Positions 8,129 to 16,322 of a DNA stretch of 64,000 bases are shown piece after piece. Both the position numbers and the translations under genes were made by a program. Every line of letters starts with the position of its first letter. Position 1 is the first letter of the stretch. Origin of the DNA: Pedococcus aerophilus (GTDB lineage: Bacteria > Actinomycetota > Actinomycetes > Actinomycetales > Dermatophilaceae); assembly GCF_039532215.1 (NCBI RefSeq), contig NZ_BAAARN010000005.1:284422-348421 (forward strand), given 5' to 3'. A model generated the notes under the pieces. It was not told the origin of the DNA and ran no database searches. It saw only the letters and a list, made by a program, of their open reading frames with translations.

Positions 8129-9114
8129 CCCGCGGTCCGACCGGGGCCGCCGACGCCTGCTGGGCCGGCGAGGTCTGCGAGGAAGGCGTCGATCTCGGCG
8201 GCGGTCGGCGACGTCGCCGGCCCGCGTCGGGTCACCTTGATGGCGCCTGCCGCGTTGCCCCGCCGGGCCGCTTCGGTCCAGGACGCGCCGCGGGCGCGTT
8301 CGGCGAGGAGCACCCCGGTGTGGGTGTCGCCCGCGCCGTTGGTGTCGACCGCCTCCTGCGGGTGACCGGGGAGGTATGCCGTGTGGCCGGCCTCGTGGAC
8401 GTGGCACCCCTTCGACCCGTCCCGGACGATGGCCACGGCGCCTTCGGGCAGGCGGCGCGCGACCGCGGCAGCCGAGTCCTCGCCGACCGACACCCCCGTC
8501 AGGGTCAGCGCCTCGTCGGCGTTGCTCGTCCAGACGGTCGTGCGCGCCAGCACCGTCTCCTGAACGGAGGCGTCCAGGCCGCCGAACGCATCACCCGGGT
8601 CGAGCACCACCACGACGCCCTCAGGGAGCCCGGTCAGCCACTCCAGCAACGGATCCCGCGTCCGGCCCACGAGCGAGAACCCGCTCACGCACACCAGGTC
8701 GCCGGCCACCGGCTCCGAGGTCTGCAGGCTCGCCGCGGAGATGTGGCGCTCCGCCCCCTGGGTCGTGACGAACGTCCGCTCGGCCGACGGCTCGACCATG
8801 ACGACGCAGATGCCGGTGTCGAGGTCGGCCACCAGCGGGCTGCTCAGCCCCACCCCGTCTGCGGCCAGGGCCGCCCGGACGAGGTCGCCGTTCGCGCCCG
8901 TCCCCACCGACCCGGCGAGCACCGCGGTCGCCCCGGACCGCGCTGCGGCGACGAGGATGTTGACGGCCCCGCCTGCATACCGGCTGTAGGAGGTGGCCAC
9001 GGCGTTGCCACCGCGTTCGGGCAGGGAGGCGACCTCGACCACCTCGTCGACGAGCGCCTGGGCGCTGTGGATGACGCGGGGCTGCGAGGAGACGGCGGCG
9101 GTCGGCGCAGGCAT
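8107..9114 (-). CDS. PfkB family carbohydrate kinase
   Basis: 335 residues starting MPAPTAAVSSQPRVIHSAQA. The family signatures are the N-terminal YAGGAVNILVAAARSGATA (substrate lid region) and C-terminal DTNGAGDTHTGVLLA, whose GAGD Asp is the catalytic base. The family phosphorylates ribose, fructose, adenosine and similar substrates using ATP; ribokinase-like activity is plausible given the nucleoside theme of the region, but the substrate is not shown. The C-terminus overlaps the convergent epimerase gene by 22 bases. The start lies 14 bases after the tryptophan dioxygenase stop, so the two may share a transcript. Confidence 0.85.
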   Translation of the reverse strand: MPAPTAAVSSQPRVIHSAQALVDEVVEVASLPERGGNAVATSYSRYAGGAVNILVAAARSGATAVLAGSVGTGANGDLVRAALAADGVGLSSPLVADLDTGICVVMVEPSAERTFVTTQGAERHISAASLQTSEPVAGDLVCVSGFSLVGRTRDPLLEWLTGLPEGVVVVLDPGDAFGGLDASVQETVLARTTVWTSNADEALTLTGVSVGEDSAAAVARRLPEGAVAIVRDGSKGCHVHEAGHTAYLPGHPQEAVDTNGAGDTHTGVLLAERARGASWTEAARRGNAAGAIKVTRRGPATSPTAAEIDAFLADLAGPAGVGGPGRTAGQTARGR

Positions 9115-9128
9115 GGGAGCAGCCGGGC

Positions 9129-10061
9129 TCAGACGCGGGCGCGGACGGCGTAGAGCTCGGGGAAGAACGTCAGGTCCAGGGCCCGGCGCAGGAAGCTGAC
9201 ACCCGAGGAACCACCGGTGCCCGGCTTCATCCCGATCGTGCGCGTGACGACCTGGAGGTGGCGGAACCGCCACTGCTGGAAGTTGTCCTCGAGGTCGACG
9301 AGCTCCTCGCACGTCTCGTAGACGCCCCAGTGCTCCGAGGGCGAGGCGTACACGGCGGCGAACGTGTCGACCAGCCGCTCGTCGAGCCGGTACGGCTGGG
9401 TGAAGTCGCGGTCGAGCAGGTCGGCGGGCACGGCATACCCGTGCCGGTCGAGGTAGCGCAGGAACTCGTCGTAGAGGCTCGGCTCCACCAGCAGGTCCGC
9501 GAGCAGCGAGCGCGCGGCCGGGTCGTGCTCGAACACCGTCACCATGTCGGCGTTCTTGTTGCCCAGCAGGAACTCCACCGCGCGGTACTGCCACGACTGG
9601 AACCCCGAGCTCGTCGCGAGGAACGGCCGGATCTCGGCGTACTCGCTCGGCGTCAGCGTCGCGAGCACCGACCACTGCCCGGTGAGGGTGTGCTGGATGT
9701 GCTTGACCCGGGCCAACCGCTTGAGGGCCGGGGCGAGCTCGTCGGTCGCGAGCAGCGCACGGGCCGAACGCAGCTCGTGCAGCATGAGCTTGAGCCAGAG
9801 CTCGGAGGTCTGGTGCTGGATGATGAACAGCAGCTCGTCGTGCTGCGGCGGCTCGCTGCGCGGGTGCTGGGCCGCCAGCAGCTGGTCGAGCCCGAGGTAC
9901 GCGCCGTAGGACATCGACTGCGAGAAGTCGCGCTGCACGCCCTCCTCGATCGGGCGGATCGCCCTGGCGTCGTCGGCGGCGTGCGCGGCCGCCTCGGCGG
10001 CGACCCCGGCGTTCGTCCCCGGCCCATCCATCGGCCCAGCGGCCTGCTCGTCCGTGCTCAT
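9129..10061 (-). CDS. kynA: Tryptophan 2,3-dioxygenase
   Basis: 310 residues. The haem enzyme motifs are all present: HDELLFIIQHQTSELWLKL (distal His), FQSWQYRAVEFLLGNKNADM, and RFRHLQVVTRTIGMKPGTGG, where the His is the proximal haem ligand. It opens the indole ring of L-tryptophan to N-formylkynurenine in the cytosol. The ATG at 10061 is preceded by a TAGGGT box 7 bases away, which supports this start over the upstream in-frame extension. No other kynurenine pathway gene is in the window. Confidence 0.95.
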   Translation of the reverse strand: MSTDEQAAGPMDGPGTNAGVAAEAAAHAADDARAIRPIEEGVQRDFSQSMSYGAYLGLDQLLAAQHPRSEPPQHDELLFIIQHQTSELWLKLMLHELRSARALLATDELAPALKRLARVKHIQHTLTGQWSVLATLTPSEYAEIRPFLATSSGFQSWQYRAVEFLLGNKNADMVTVFEHDPAARSLLADLLVEPSLYDEFLRYLDRHGYAVPADLLDRDFTQPYRLDERLVDTFAAVYASPSEHWGVYETCEELVDLEDNFQQWRFRHLQVVTRTIGMKPGTGGSSGVSFLRRALDLTFFPELYAVRARV

Positions 10062-10068
10062 GCCGCTC

Positions 10069-10074
10069 ACCCTA
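10069..10074 (-). promoter_or_regulatory. -10 box of tryptophan dioxygenase gene (leaderless start)
   Basis: On the minus strand TAGGGT lies 7 bases upstream of the ATG at 10061. Confidence 0.5.
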
Positions 10075-10086
10075 GGGCCACGGACA

Positions 10087-10130
10087 CGTATGGCGCGGGG
10101 GCACCTCGCGAGGTGCCCCCGCGCCATACG
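10087..10130. terminator. Perfect 44-bp palindrome between aldo/keto reductase and tryptophan dioxygenase genes
   Basis: Two 22-base arms (10087-10108 and 10109-10130) are exact reverse complements with no spacer. The outer part is CGTATGGCGCGGGG. As RNA it would form a very stable hairpin and could terminate the aldo/keto reductase transcript, although it lacks a following U tract. As DNA it could extrude a cruciform. Confidence 0.65.
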
Positions 10131-10156
10131 GGGTGGTCAGGAAGGAACGGGGAGCG

Positions 10157-10993
10157 TTAGTTGAACTCGAGCGGGTCGGCGCCCACGCGCTCGCCGCGGT
10201 CGAGGCGCGCGAAGGCCGACAGGTCCTCGCCGTCGAGCTCGAAGCCGAAGATGTCGAAGTTCTCGGCGATGCGGCTCGGGGTCACCGACTTGGGGATGAC
10301 GACGTTGCCGATCTGGGTGTGCCAGCGCAGGATCGCCTGCGCCGGGGACACCCCGTGCTTCGCGGCGATCTCGGCGATGGCCTCGTCGGAGAGGACGGCA
10401 CCACCGGAGGCGAGCGGGCTGTAGGCCTCGGTGAGGACACCGTTCGCCTCGTGGAACTCGCGCAGCGCCTGCTGCTGGAAGTGCGGGTGCAGCTCGACCT
10501 GGTTGATGGCCGGCAGCTCGCCGGTCTCGTCGAGCAGGCGCTGGAGGTGCTCGATGTTGAAGTTGCAGACGCCGACGGCCTTGACCCGGCCTGAGGAACG
10601 CAGCTCGAGCAGCGCCTTCCAGGTGTCGACGTAGTTGTCCTTCTCGGGCGTCGGCCAGTGGATGAGGTAGAGGTCGAGGACGTCCAGGCCAAGGCGCTTC
10701 ATCGAGGTGTCGAAGGCCGCGAGGGTCGCGTCGCGACCCTGGTCGTCGTTCCAGACCTTGGTGGTCACGAAGAGCTCGTCACGTGCCAGGTCGGTCGCCG
10801 CGAGGGCCCGGCCCACCCCGTCCTCGTTGCCGTAGATCGCAGCGGTGTCGATGCTGCGGTAGCCGACCTCGAGGGCCGAGGCGATGGCCGCGTCGACGTC
10901 GGCGTCCGGGACCTGCCAGACACCGAACCCGAGCTGCGGGATGGTGATGGTGTCGGCGCCGGTGGAGAGCTGGAGGTTCGGGACAGAAGTCAT
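10157..10993 (-). CDS. Aldo/keto reductase
   Basis: 278 residues. The catalytic tetrad is recognisable: Asp and Tyr in [18 protein letters not shown], Lys in [12 protein letters not shown], His in [29 protein letters not shown] is the NADPH-binding segment. It resembles 2,5-diketo-gluconate reductase-type cytosolic enzymes that reduce aldehydes and ketones with NADPH; the physiological substrate is unknown. The ATG is preceded by TAGAGT 6 bases upstream. Confidence 0.92.
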   Translation of the reverse strand: MTSVPNLQLSTGADTITIPQLGFGVWQVPDADVDAAIASALEVGYRSIDTAAIYGNEDGVGRALAATDLARDELFVTTKVWNDDQGRDATLAAFDTSMKRLGLDVLDLYLIHWPTPEKDNYVDTWKALLELRSSGRVKAVGVCNFNIEHLQRLLDETGELPAINQVELHPHFQQQALREFHEANGVLTEAYSPLASGGAVLSDEAIAEIAAKHGVSPAQAILRWHTQIGNVVIPKSVTPSRIAENFDIFGFELDGEDLSAFARLDRGERVGADPLEFN

Positions 10994-10999
10994 GGATCG

Positions 11000-11005
11000 A
11001 CTCTA
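11000..11005 (-). promoter_or_regulatory. -10 box of aldo/keto reductase gene (leaderless start)
   Basis: On the minus strand TAGAGT is 6 bases from the ATG at 10993. It lies 57 bases from the oppositely directed -10 at 11062, forming a divergent promoter pair. Confidence 0.5.
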
Positions 11006-11061
11006 GGCAGGTGTCGCCGAGGCCACACCCCGTGGGTGGGAGTGACGTCGGGGAAACGGGC

Positions 11062-11067
11062 TAGGCT
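11062..11067 (+). promoter_or_regulatory. -10 box of biotin carboxylase gene (leaderless start)
   Basis: TAGGCT ends 7 bases before the ATG at 11075. Confidence 0.5.
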
Positions 11068-11074
11068 CCGCCGC

Positions 11075-12877
11075 ATGGTGCCCTCTTCCGAGTCGACGAC
11101 GAAGCCGAACTCCCGCCCCATCTCGAAGGTCCTCATCGCCAACCGCGGTGAGATCGCCGTGCGCATCGCGCGGGCCTGTGCCGACAGCGGCCTCGGCTCG
11201 GTCGCGGTCTATGCCGACCCCGACCGGGATGCCCTGCACGTCAAGGTCGCCGACGAGGCGTGGGCCCTCGGTGGCACGACCCCCGGCGACTCCTACCTCG
11301 TCCAGGAGAAGCTCCTCGAGGTGGCCCGCAAGTCCGGCGCGGACGCCGTGCACCCGGGCTACGGCTTCCTCTCCGAGAACGCCTCCTTCGCCCAGGCCGT
11401 CATGGACGCCGGGCTCACGTGGATCGGCCCGCCCCCGGCGGCGATCGACTCCCTCGGCGACAAGGTCAAGGCCCGCCACATCGCCTCCAAGGCGGACGCC
11501 CCCTTGGTCGCCGGCACCTCCGACCCGGTCGACGGCTCGGACGAGGTCGTCGCCTTCGCCAAGGAGCACGGTCTGCCCGTCGCCATCAAGGCGGCGTACG
11601 GCGGTGGCGGCCGCGGCCTCAAGGTAGCCCGCACCATCGAGGAGATCCCCGAGCTGTTCGACTCGGCGACCCGCGAGGCCGTCGCCGCCTTCGGTCGTGG
11701 CGAGTGCTTCGTCGAGCAGTACCTCGACAAGCCGCGCCACGTCGAGACCCAGTGCCTGGCCGACGAGCACGGCAACGTCGTCGTCGTCTCGACCCGCGAC
11801 TGCTCCCTGCAGCGTCGCCACCAGAAGCTCGTCGAGGAGGCGCCCGCGCCGTTCCTGTCCGACGAGCAGAACGCCGAGCTGGTCCGTGCGTCCAAGGCGA
11901 TCCTGTCCGAGGCCGGCTACGTCGGCGCCGGGACCTGCGAGTTCCTCGTGGCCCAGGACGGCCGGATCTCCTTCCTCGAGGTCAACACCCGCCTCCAGGT
12001 CGAGCACCCGGTCAGCGAGGAGGTCACGGGGATCGACCTCGTGCGCGAGCAGTTCCGCATCGCGAACGGCGAGGAGCTCGGCTACGACGACCCGGCCCCG
12101 TCCGGGCACTCGTTCGAGTTCCGCATCAACGGTGAGGACGCCGGGCGCAACTTCCTCCCGGCACCCGGGGTCGTCGCTGCCTTCCGTCCCCCGTCGGGCC
12201 CGGGTGTCCGGCTCGACTCCGGCGTCGTCGAGGGCGACGTCATCGGCGGCGCGTTCGACTCGATGCTCGCCAAGCTCATCGTCACCGGCCGCGACCGGCA
12301 CCAGGCACTGGAGCGCTCCCGCCGGGCCCTGGCGGAGTTCGAGATCGACGGGATGCCGACGGTCCTGCCCTTCCACCGTGTCGTCGTCTCCGACCCGGCG
12401 TTCGCCCCCGAGGGCGAGAAGGCGTTCACCGTCCACACCCGCTGGATCGAGACCGAGTTCGACAACCAGATCCCGGCCTACGCGGGCTCGACGCCCGAGG
12501 CGCCCGAGGAGTCCGGAGAGCGCCAGAGCGTCGTCGTCGAGGTCGGTGGCAAGCGCCTCGAGGTCGTCCTCCCCGGTGGGCTGTCCCTCGGTGGTGGTGG
12601 TGCCGCGAAGAAGAAGGCGCCGCGCCGCTCAGGTGGTGCGAAGGCCGGTGCCGCGGCCTCGGGCGACTCCCTCACCGCGCCCATGCAGGGCACCATCGTC
12701 AAGATCGCCGTCGAGGAGGGTCAGCAGGTCGCCGAGGGCGAGCTCGTCGTGGTGCTCGAGGCGATGAAGATGGAACAGCCGATCAACGCCCACAAGGCCG
12801 GCACCGTCACCGGCCTGTCGGCCGAGGTCGGCCAGACGGTGACCAACGGCGCCGTCATCGCGGAGATCAAGGACTGA
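11075..12877 (+). CDS. Acetyl/propionyl-CoA carboxylase alpha subunit (biotin carboxylase plus biotin carrier)
   Basis: 600 residues. Residues ~16-460 are biotin carboxylase: [17 protein letters not shown], the ATP-grasp glycine loop [45 protein letters not shown] and [21 protein letters not shown] linker with a Lys/Arg/Ala-rich patch follows, then the biotinyl domain with EAMKMEQP; Lys 565 is the biotin site. The protein carboxylates its own biotin with ATP and bicarbonate and hands it to carboxyltransferase subunits, possibly the one at 3563. This single long alpha subunit is the actinobacterial AccA form used for fatty and mycolic-type acid synthesis. The start at 11075 fits the leaderless -10. 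Confidence 0.93.
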   Translation: MVPSSESTTKPNSRPISKVLIANRGEIAVRIARACADSGLGSVAVYADPDRDALHVKVADEAWALGGTTPGDSYLVQEKLLEVARKSGADAVHPGYGFLSENASFAQAVMDAGLTWIGPPPAAIDSLGDKVKARHIASKADAPLVAGTSDPVDGSDEVVAFAKEHGLPVAIKAAYGGGGRGLKVARTIEEIPELFDSATREAVAAFGRGECFVEQYLDKPRHVETQCLADEHGNVVVVSTRDCSLQRRHQKLVEEAPAPFLSDEQNAELVRASKAILSEAGYVGAGTCEFLVAQDGRISFLEVNTRLQVEHPVSEEVTGIDLVREQFRIANGEELGYDDPAPSGHSFEFRINGEDAGRNFLPAPGVVAAFRPPSGPGVRLDSGVVEGDVIGGAFDSMLAKLIVTGRDRHQALERSRRALAEFEIDGMPTVLPFHRVVVSDPAFAPEGEKAFTVHTRWIETEFDNQIPAYAGSTPEAPEESGERQSVVVEVGGKRLEVVLPGGLSLGGGGAAKKKAPRRSGGAKAGAAASGDSLTAPMQGTIVKIAVEEGQQVAEGELVVVLEAMKMEQPINAHKAGTVTGLSAEVGQTVTNGAVIAEIKD

Positions 12878-12893
12878 CCCCGCGCCATACGGC

Positions 12894-12930
12894 CGAAAGG
12901 CCCTGTCCCCTTGCGGGACGGGGCCTTTCG
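12894..12930 (+). terminator. Rho-independent-type terminator after the biotin carboxylase gene
   Basis: A 16-base stem beginning CGAAAGGCCCTGTCCC pairs across a 4-base loop with its complement, with one G-U pair. It sits 17 bases after the stop. The CGCGCCATAC decamer is between stop and hairpin (12881-12890). Confidence 0.8.
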
Positions 12931-12970
12931 TCATGCTCGGTATGCCGCGGAGCCGGCTTCGCGGCCGCGG

Positions 12971-13825
12971 TCAGCTGCGGCCGGGTCCGCCGTCATCGGG
13001 CTGCTTGCCGCCGGGGACGGCGTCGTCGGACTGCCACTCGCCCTGCTGCGTCGAACCGCCCTGCGGCAGCCCGTCCTGGTGCTGTGACGGCTGGGTCGGC
13101 AGCGTCGAGGTGTCGCCACCGCCGTCCGGGGTCGTCTCCCCCGGAGCACCCCAGCTGGGGTGGTCGGCGGACGGCTGCTGCGGGTCGATCGGGCCGCCGG
13201 GCTGGCCGACCCGGTCGTTGTCGCCGGGCGTCAGCGAACCGTCGCCGATCGACCCCGTCTGCTGCGGGTCGTTCGTCGAGGGCTCGGGGTTCGGCACCGA
13301 GCCCTGGACCGGCTCGGTGGCCGCGGAGTCGCGGTCGCCGCTGGACACCGGACCGGCCGGTGCGGGCTCCGGCGTCGGCGCGGGATCGGGCGTCGGGGCC
13401 GGCTCGGGAGCCGGCGTCGGCGAGGGGGCCGGTGCGGGCTCGGGGGTGGGTGCCGGCTCCGGCGTGGTCTGCGGGGGTGCGGGCGGGGCGGGCATCGTCT
13501 GCTCCTCGGTCACCTGACCGGTGGGCGTTCCCGACGGCTGGTGCTCCGCCGAGGAACCCTGCGGCGCATCGACGGACGGCGCCTGCCCGGACTGCTCGGT
13601 CGGTCCCTGACCTGTCGATCCCTGACCGGCCGGGATCGTGCCGGCCTTGCCGTCACCGGGGATCCCCAGCTTCTCGCGCAGGAAGTCACCGCCCTTGTCG
13701 ACCTTGTCGGCGTGCTTGCCGCCGGTCCGCTGGTCGATGAGCTTCTCGACCTTGTCGATGGCCGATCCCGCCTGCTCGGGGTTGCCCTTGATGTAGTCCT
13801 TCGCCTTGTCCATCCAGCCGGCCAT
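12971..13825 (-). CDS. MT0933/Rv0909-type antitoxin domain protein with long Pro-rich tail
   Basis: 284 residues. Residues 1-~55 (MAGWMDKAKDYIKGNPEQAG, DKVEKLIDQRTGGKHADKVD) match the short MT0933-like antitoxin family. The rest, about 230 residues, is low-complexity Pro/Thr/Gln/Gly/Asp-rich sequence with repeated PAPTPEPAP-like units and no recognisable fold. No toxin gene is adjacent on either side, so a toxin-antitoxin role is doubtful; the domain also occurs alone in actinobacteria. Purine-rich GAGAGAGGC upstream supports the ATG at 13825. Confidence 0.7.
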   Translation of the reverse strand: MAGWMDKAKDYIKGNPEQAGSAIDKVEKLIDQRTGGKHADKVDKGGDFLREKLGIPGDGKAGTIPAGQGSTGQGPTEQSGQAPSVDAPQGSSAEHQPSGTPTGQVTEEQTMPAPPAPPQTTPEPAPTPEPAPAPSPTPAPEPAPTPDPAPTPEPAPAGPVSSGDRDSAATEPVQGSVPNPEPSTNDPQQTGSIGDGSLTPGDNDRVGQPGGPIDPQQPSADHPSWGAPGETTPDGGGDTSTLPTQPSQHQDGLPQGGSTQQGEWQSDDAVPGGKQPDDGGPGRS

Positions 13826-13959
13826 GGCACTGCCTCTCTCGCGGGGATCTGGGTCATCTCGCTCGAGGTCGTCGTCATGTCGCGGCGACGACCTTCCTGC
13901 TCACGACGCTACCGACAACCCCCTGACCGGGCACCCCGGGCAGCGATACCCCGGGACGG

Positions 13960-15366
13960 TCAGTCGGTGGGGTGCAGCTGGCGCGCTGCCTCGGCCACCG
14001 ACCCGCTCAACGACGGGTAGACCGTGAACGTCCCGGCCAGCTGGTCGACCGTGAGGCCGTGCTGCACCGCCAGGGTCACGGGGTAGATCAGCTCGGACGC
14101 CTTGGGCGCCACGACGACCCCACCGACGACCGTGCCGACTCCCTTGCGGGCGAACAGCTTCACGAAGCCGTCGGTGATGCCCTGCATCTTCGCGCGGGGA
14201 TTCGTCGCGAGCGGCAGCATGACGCCCGTCGCGTCGACGGTTCCGTCGTCGAGGTCCTTCTGCGAGAAGCCGACCGTGGCGATCTCGGGGTCGGTGAAGA
14301 TGTTCGCCGACACGGCGCGCAGGTTGAGCGGGGCGACGGCATCACCGAGGGCGTGCGCCATGGCGATCCGCCCCTGCATCGCAGCCACGGACGCGAGGGG
14401 AAGGACCCCGGTGCAGTCGCCGGCGGCATACACGCCTCGCACGGACGTGCGCGAGACACGGTCGACGGACACGTGCCCGGACTCGCTGAGTGCGACCCCG
14501 ACCTCCTCGAGCCCGAGGCCCGCGGTCTGCGGTATGGAGCCGACGGCCAGCAGCGCGTGCGAACCGGCGACCTCGCGACCGTCCTCGAGCCGGACGACGA
14601 CACCGTCGTCGGTGCGCTCGACCGACGCCATGCGCGAACGCCCGAGGACCTCCATGCCGCGCTTGCGGAAGACGTCCTCGATCACGGTGGCGGCGTCGGC
14701 GTCCTCGCCCGGCAGCACGCGGTCTCGGGAGGAGACGAGGGTGACGCGCGAGCCCAGGCCGAGGTAGGCCTGCGCCAGCTCGGCACCGGTCACACCGGAA
14801 CCCACGACGACGAGGTGCTCGGGCAGCTCGGGCAGGGCGTAGATCTGCTGCCACGTGAGGATGCGCTCGCCGTCGGGCTGGGCGGTGGCCATCACGCGCG
14901 GGGTGGCGCCGGTGGAGACGAGCACGACCTCGGCGTCGAGGGTGCGGATCGAACCGTCCTCGAGGGTGGCCTCGACCTGGGAGGGCGACAGCAGGCGACC
15001 GGTGCCGCGCAGGACGGTGATGCCGTCGGCGTCCAGGCGGCGACCGATGTCGCGGGACTGGGCTGCGGCGAGGGCGAGCACGCGGCGGTTGACGGCGTTC
15101 AGCTCGGCCACGGAGTCGGCGACCTCGTCGCCCTCGTGGTCCTCGAGGTGCACCCCGAGGTCGGAGGCCGTCTCGAACTGGGACATGAAGTCGGCCGTGG
15201 AGATCAGCGTCTTGCTGGGCACGCAGTCGGTGAGCACCGCTGCCCCGCCGAGGCCGTCGCGGTCGACGACGGTGACCGCGGCACCGAGGTGGGCCGCGAC
15301 CAGGGCGGCCTCGTACCCGCCCGGCCCGCCGCCGAGGATGACGACCGAGGACTGACGAGAGTTCAC
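13960..15366 (-). CDS. lpdA: NAD(P)H-quinone dehydrogenase, LpdA type (lipoamide dehydrogenase homologue)
   Basis: 468 residues from a GTG. FAD-binding VVILGGGPGGYEAALVAA is at the N-terminus and NAD-binding VVVGSGVTGAELAQAYLGLGS in the middle. The disulfide site reads GGAAVLTDCVPSKTLI: Cys 48 is kept but the first Cys is Ala 43, and the C-terminal active-site His is Tyr in TVYPSLSG. Lipoamide reduction needs both, so this is the LpdA branch described in Mycobacterium tuberculosis (Rv3303c) as an NAD(P)H:quinone reductase. It is a cytosolic flavoprotein. It is divergent from the purine nucleoside phosphorylase gene, 97 bases away. Confidence 0.88.
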   Translation of the reverse strand: MNSRQSSVVILGGGPGGYEAALVAAHLGAAVTVVDRDGLGGAAVLTDCVPSKTLISTADFMSQFETASDLGVHLEDHEGDEVADSVAELNAVNRRVLALAAAQSRDIGRRLDADGITVLRGTGRLLSPSQVEATLEDGSIRTLDAEVVLVSTGATPRVMATAQPDGERILTWQQIYALPELPEHLVVVGSGVTGAELAQAYLGLGSRVTLVSSRDRVLPGEDADAATVIEDVFRKRGMEVLGRSRMASVERTDDGVVVRLEDGREVAGSHALLAVGSIPQTAGLGLEEVGVALSESGHVSVDRVSRTSVRGVYAAGDCTGVLPLASVAAMQGRIAMAHALGDAVAPLNLRAVSANIFTDPEIATVGFSQKDLDDGTVDATGVMLPLATNPRAKMQGITDGFVKLFARKGVGTVVGGVVVAPKASELIYPVTLAVQHGLTVDQLAGTFTVYPSLSGSVAEAARQLHPTD

Positions 15367-15451
15367 GCGACTATCCAACCATCCCGGCACCTCCCGTTCG
15401 AGCAGCATCCACCTCACCCCATGGCGGTACGTCGCACGGTCCTGGCCTCGG

Positions 15452-15457
15452 TACTCT
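15452..15457 (+). promoter_or_regulatory. -10 box of purine nucleoside phosphorylase gene (leaderless start)
   Basis: TACTCT ends 6 bases before the GTG at 15464; no Shine-Dalgarno is present. Confidence 0.5.
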
Positions 15458-15463
15458 TCCTCG

Positions 15464-16309
15464 GTGACCGAGCAGAGCCGCCCCGCCGCCCCCGACCTCG
15501 CCGACCCCGCGACCGACCCGTTCGAGGTCGCCCGTGCCGCAGCGGCCGTCATCGCCGAGCGCAGCGGCGTGGAGCGCCACGACGTCGCCCTCGTGCTCGG
15601 CTCCGGCTGGGGCCAGACCGGCGACCTCATCGGCGAGACGCTCGCCACCATCGACAACGCCGACGTGCCCGGCTTCGCCAAGGCGGCCGTGGCCGGCCAC
15701 AGCGGCACCATGCGCTCGGTCGCCATCGCCGACACCGGCCGCCGGGCCCTCGTCTACGGCACCCGCACCCATTTCTACGAAGGCAAGGGCGTCCGCTCGG
15801 TCGTCCACGCCGTGCGCACCGCCGCAGCTGCCGGCTGCACGACCATCGTGCTCACCAACGGCTGTGGCGGCCTCAACCCCGCGTGGGCACCCGGCACCCC
15901 GGTGCTCATCCGCGACCACATCAACCTCACGGCGCACTCCCCCATCGAGGGCGCCAACTTCGTCGATCTCACCGACCTCTACTCCCCCCGCCTGCGCGAC
16001 GTCGCCCGCTCGGTCGACGCCGACCTCGACGAGGGCGTCTACGTCCAGTTCCGCGGCCCGCACTACGAGACCCCGGCCGAGGTGCAGATGGCCAAGGTGC
16101 TCGGCGGCGACCTCGTCGGCATGTCCACCACCCTCGAGGCGATCGCAGCCCGCCAGGCCGGCCTCGAGGTCCTCGGCATCTCCCTCGTCACCAACCTCGC
16201 CGCCGGCATCAGCGACCAGCCGCTGTCGCACGACGAGGTCATCGAGGCCGGCCAGGCCGCCGCCGAGCGGTGTGGTCGCCTCCTCGCCGCCGTCGTCGCC
16301 TCCCTCTGA
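15464..16309 (+). CDS. Purine-nucleoside phosphorylase (trimeric type)
   Basis: 281 residues from a leaderless-type GTG. Motifs of the PNP/MTAP family are in order: ALVLGSGWGQTGD (phosphate Ser), AGHSGTMRSV, TRTHFYEGKGVRSV, LTNGCGGLNPAW, RGPHYETPAEVQM, LVGMSTTLEAIAARQ and LVTNLAAGIS. It splits (deoxy)guanosine and (deoxy)inosine into base and (deoxy)ribose-1-phosphate. The phosphosugar mutase gene follows 13 bases later, which would isomerise that product; the pairing is the classic actinobacterial salvage unit. Confidence 0.93.
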   Translation: MTEQSRPAAPDLADPATDPFEVARAAAAVIAERSGVERHDVALVLGSGWGQTGDLIGETLATIDNADVPGFAKAAVAGHSGTMRSVAIADTGRRALVYGTRTHFYEGKGVRSVVHAVRTAAAAGCTTIVLTNGCGGLNPAWAPGTPVLIRDHINLTAHSPIEGANFVDLTDLYSPRLRDVARSVDADLDEGVYVQFRGPHYETPAEVQMAKVLGGDLVGMSTTLEAIAARQAGLEVLGISLVTNLAAGISDQPLSHDEVIEAGQAAAERCGRLLAAVVASL

Positions 16310-16322
16310 AAGGACCAGCGTC

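Noticed and set aside
13340-13480. Repeated GCCGGCTCGGG-like units resembling a repeat array
   Set aside because: They fall within the Pro/Ala/Thr-rich tail of the antitoxin-type protein and follow its codons. Spacers are not unique and no cas gene is present, so this is not CRISPR.
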